Assembly (NCBI GenBank): GCA_002429455.1
Contig: DIZU01000106.1
Coordinates: forward strand, 7,506 to 14,259
DNA from: Methylotenera sp. UBA6020
GTDB taxonomy: Bacteria; Pseudomonadota; Gammaproteobacteria; Burkholderiales; Methylophilaceae
Direction: 5' to 3'
Length of the DNA stretch: 6,754 nt
The position numbers were made by a program, and so were the translations under genes. The notes under the pieces were generated by a model. It was not told where the DNA came from and ran no database searches. It saw only the letters and a program-made list of their open reading frames with translations. Within the stretch, counting starts at the first letter, position 1. Each line of letters opens with the position of its first letter. Shown here piece after piece: positions 5,161 through 6,754 of the stretch.

Positions 5161-5466
5161 ATGAACTGGAATCGGATGGAATTAAAAGGTAAAGCTAAGC
5201 GGTCTTTGGAAAGATTTGGCGATGGTGAGCCAGACCTAATTGGCAGTGAACGAGGCAATCATGAGAACCATACGCACGAAACACACAGGATTAACAAAGA
5301 AAAGGCGGAGAAACACCTTGCTAACTTACATGGCTTGTTAAAGAGCATGGCTGGTTTTAGTAGCGCAAACGGTAATACTACTCAAAGTAGGATGAGTCGC
5401 TTTGACGAGGAAATGGATACCCCTATGCGCAGAGGCATGGCTGACTTAGATAACGAAACAATTTGA
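5161..5466 (+). CDS. Strongly diverged CsbD-like protein, His-rich
   Basis: A 101-residue protein. The frame reaches up to a TTG at 5131, but ATG 5161 is preferred because AAAAGGAAA lies 7 bases upstream and the N-terminus then reads MNWNRMELKGKAKRSLERFG, which resembles CsbD starts (MNWNRMEGxWKQxKGKAK). Three residues of the first helix appear deleted and the GKLTDDDL/GKRDQLVGKIQ core is not recognisable; GSERGNHENHTHETHRINKEKAEKHLANLH takes its place across 28-57, with six His. The later KEKAEK resembles the KExAEK of the CsbD second helix. The tail 62-101 is unlike CsbD. Its position before the long Cys-x10-Cys gene mirrors csbD at 4292, which supports common origin. It may be evolving a new role, or decaying while still in frame. 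Confidence 0.78.
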   Translation: MNWNRMELKGKAKRSLERFGDGEPDLIGSERGNHENHTHETHRINKEKAEKHLANLHGLLKSMAGFSSANGNTTQSRMSRFDEEMDTPMRRGMADLDNETI

Positions 5467-5500
5467 ATCTATATGAAAATCTCTACAAAAGGAAAAAATA

Positions 5501-6112
5501 ATGAAAAACTTTAACATCAGTGCGATTACCTTGGCACTTGGCCTTGCCTTCAGCGTAGGTGCCATGGCCGAAAACATGTCGAAAGAGCAATATAAGTCAC
5601 ATGAGAAAAATATCGAGGCTGAATACAAGGTTTCCAAGGCGGCATGTGATTCGCTTGCCGGTAACACCAAAGATATATGTGTTGCGGAAGCCAAAGGTAA
5701 GAAGAACGTTGCCAAGGCCGAGCTTGAGGAGAATTATAAACCTAGCGTCAAGACCCGCTATAACGCACATGTCGCCAAAGCTGATGCCGACTATGCTGTC
5801 TCCATTGAGAAGTGCGATGACAAAGGTGGAAACGACAAAGACGTGTGCGTGAAGGAAGCAAAAGCCAGCAAAGTGCATGCGATGGCCGATGCTAAAGCAC
5901 AGATGAGTACCTCAAAAGTCAATGCTGTGGCAAACGAAAAGTCGACCGATGCTCAGGCTAAGGCCATGGAAAAAGCAACCGATGCACGTAAGGATGCAAC
6001 GCTAGAAAAGCGCGCTGCAGACTATGCTGTGGCCAAGGAGAAGTGTGATGTGCTGGCTGGCAATGCAAAGGATCTATGTATGAGCGATGCAAAGCTTCGT
6101 TACGGTCAATAG
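5501..6112 (+). CDS. Exported protein with three Cys-x10-Cys modules (long paralog)
   Basis: A 203-residue protein starting at ATG 5501 with AAAAGGAAA just upstream. Residues 1-23 are a signal peptide ending Ala-Met-Ala. The mature chain is very rich in Ala, Lys, Asp and Glu, predicted almost fully helical, with three modules of the form Tyr-x-Val-(6 residues incl. Lys/Glu)-Cys-Asp-x2-x-Gly-Asn-x-Lys-Asp-x-Cys: Cys 49/60, 105/116 and 182/193. Between modules 2 and 3 there is an extra Ala/Lys/Asp-rich linker of about 50 residues. The N-terminal 83 residues are colinear with the protein at 4543-4860. Six Cys in three evenly built pairs suggest three intramolecular disulphides in the periplasm, with a helical-hairpin repeat architecture. 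Automatic annotation may call such proteins TolA-like from composition. No function is known to me. Confidence 0.88.
   Translation: MKNFNISAITLALGLAFSVGAMAENMSKEQYKSHEKNIEAEYKVSKAACDSLAGNTKDICVAEAKGKKNVAKAELEENYKPSVKTRYNAHVAKADADYAVSIEKCDDKGGNDKDVCVKEAKASKVHAMADAKAQMSTSKVNAVANEKSTDAQAKAMEKATDARKDATLEKRAADYAVAKEKCDVLAGNAKDLCMSDAKLRYGQ
5612..6094 (+). repeat. Three coding copies of the Cys-x10-Cys module
   Basis: Module 1 covers 5612-5698, module 2 5783-5866 and module 3 6011-6094. Modules 2 and 3 still share nucleotide identity, for example GACTATGCTGT near their starts and GAGAAGTG before the first Cys, which suggests a more recent duplication than that giving module 1. Module 2 differs in having Asp-Lys-Gly-Gly-Asn where the others have Leu-Ala-Gly-Asn. 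A fourth relative is the single module at 4654-4740. Confidence 0.75.
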
Positions 6113-6120
6113 TCATTAGT

Positions 6121-6210
6121 ACTCGTAATCACCAGCACCTAGCGAATAGTTGAGTTTTTGCATTGTTGAATTAAAAACACACGCAAACTGGTGGTTGGTG
6201 ATTGACGAGT
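6121..6210. promoter_or_regulatory. Long imperfect stem-loop ending at the bacterioferritin ribosome binding site
   Basis: Left arm 6121-6139 (ACTCGTAATCACCAGCACC) pairs with right arm 6190-6210 to give 19 pairs, with single-base bulges at G6204 and G6193 and one G-T wobble. The 50-base loop holds a smaller hairpin (GTTTTT 6154-6159 with AAAAAC 6173-6178). The right arm ends one base before AAGGAGA (6212-6218). It could terminate transcription of the preceding gene (no T-run, so unlikely as an intrinsic terminator), act as a leader structure controlling access to the ribosome binding site, or be a DNA-level inverted repeat. Confidence 0.55.
6150..6177 (+). promoter_or_regulatory. Weak sigma70-like promoter for the bacterioferritin-like gene
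   Basis: TTGAGT (6150-6155) and TAAAAA (6172-6177) at 16-base spacing each match four of six consensus bases. It lies in the loop of the inverted repeat, so a transcript starting near 6184 would contain only the right arm. Low confidence. Confidence 0.25.
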
Positions 6211-6224
6211 TAAGGAGATAATAC

Positions 6225-6754
6225 ATGCAACAAACTAGTCATGATGATTTTTTAGGAAATGTAGCAGGCAATAAAGCCGTTTTGTCCGATATCCAGACAT
6301 TGCGCGCACGCGCTCGCAAGCATATAGAGTCTGGTGCAGTCACCACAGGCTACGCTGCTGACCGCGAGACGGTGATCAGATTGTTGAATGAGGCCCTTGC
6401 CACGGAACTGGTGTGCGTTCTGCGCTATAAGCGACATTACTTTATGGCTAAAGGCATCAATTCAGAGTCAGTCAAAGCCGAGTTTCTTCAGCATGCGAAA
6501 GAGGAAATGGTCCATGCAGATCGTATTGCTAAACGCATTATCGAGTTAGGTGGTGAGCCGGATTTTTCACCCGATGGCTTAAGTAAGCGTAGTCACGCAG
6601 AATATGTTGCAGGCGATACACTCAACGCAATGCTCAAGGAAGACCTGATTGCCGAACGGATCGCGATTGAAAGCTATCGCGAAATGGTCAATTATCTAGC
6701 CAATGATGATCCAACTACGCAGCGTATGCTTAAGGAAATTCTAGCGATGGAGGA
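6225..6754 (+). CDS. Bacterioferritin-like / ferritin-family diiron protein (3' end outside window)
   Basis: The ATG at 6225 has AAGGAGA at 6212-6218; 176 full codons are present and the frame is open at the window end. Ferritin-type diiron ligands can be read in order: Glu61 in LATELVCVLRYKRHYF, Glu94 and His97 in EEMVHADR, Glu144 in LIAERIAIESY, and the beginning of the last Glu-x-x-His motif at MEE on the window edge. The four-helix bundle therefore starts near residue 47. Compared with classical bacterioferritin, where the first ligand is around residue 18, there is an N-terminal extension of about 43 residues (helical, ALSDIQTLRARARKHIESGAV-like in character). No haem-ligand Met at the classical Met52 site can be assigned safely; Met95 follows Glu94, as the haem Met follows Glu51 in Bfr, and is a candidate. 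The likely role is iron oxidation and storage, or peroxide detoxification. Confidence 0.9.
   Translation, partial: MQQTSHDDFLGNVAGNKAVLSDIQTLRARARKHIESGAVTTGYAADRETVIRLLNEALATELVCVLRYKRHYFMAKGINSESVKAEFLQHAKEEMVHADRIAKRIIELGGEPDFSPDGLSKRSHAEYVAGDTLNAMLKEDLIAERIAIESYREMVNYLANDDPTTQRMLKEILAME

Overview
The window looks like chromosomal DNA from a betaproteobacterium. My best guess is the Nitrosomonadales, in the Methylotenera/Methylophilaceae or Gallionellaceae range. This rests on moderate base composition, on the types of small exported proteins present, and on the gene company (BON lipoprotein, lmo0937-type miniprotein, YqjD/YqjE/YqjK, a Crp/Fnr regulator of the GNEGMLG type, CsbD, a bacterioferritin-like protein). 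The genus is an inference. There are no tRNA, rRNA, CRISPR, transposase or phage structural genes. Every readable gene is small and points to stress or envelope functions.

Layout. (1) 1-134 is the tail of an unrecognised Q/R-rich protein. (2) 252-725 encodes an exported protein with a His/Asp/Arg/Gly-rich tail, closed by a very clear intrinsic terminator (753-792). (3) 992-2984 is a run of six plus-strand genes: BON-domain lipoprotein, 48-residue lmo0937/DUF5670 membrane miniprotein, 70-residue two-helix membrane protein, then a YqjD (DUF883) - YqjE - YqjK set in the same order as in enterobacteria. (4) 3053-3787 is a minus-strand Crp/Fnr-family regulator, convergent with the yqj set across a bulged hairpin. 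(5) 3788-4291 is 504 bases with no convincing gene, carrying an inverted repeat that could be an operator. (6) 4292-6112 is a tandemly repeated two-gene block: csbD plus a secreted Cys-x10-Cys protein (ATGA overlap), then a strongly diverged csbD plus a longer secreted protein with three Cys-x10-Cys modules. (7) From 6225 to the window end runs a bacterioferritin-like diiron protein, preceded by a long imperfect stem-loop ending at its ribosome binding site.

How they may work together. Ribosome anchoring at the membrane (YqjD), envelope lipoprotein function (BON), CsbD, membrane miniproteins and iron storage are all typical of stationary-phase or general stress regulons. The lone Crp/Fnr regulator is a plausible local controller. 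The least explained part is the csbD / Cys-x10-Cys pair and its duplication: one copy of the pair stays conventional, while in the second CsbD has become almost unrecognisable and the secreted partner has grown from one to three modules.
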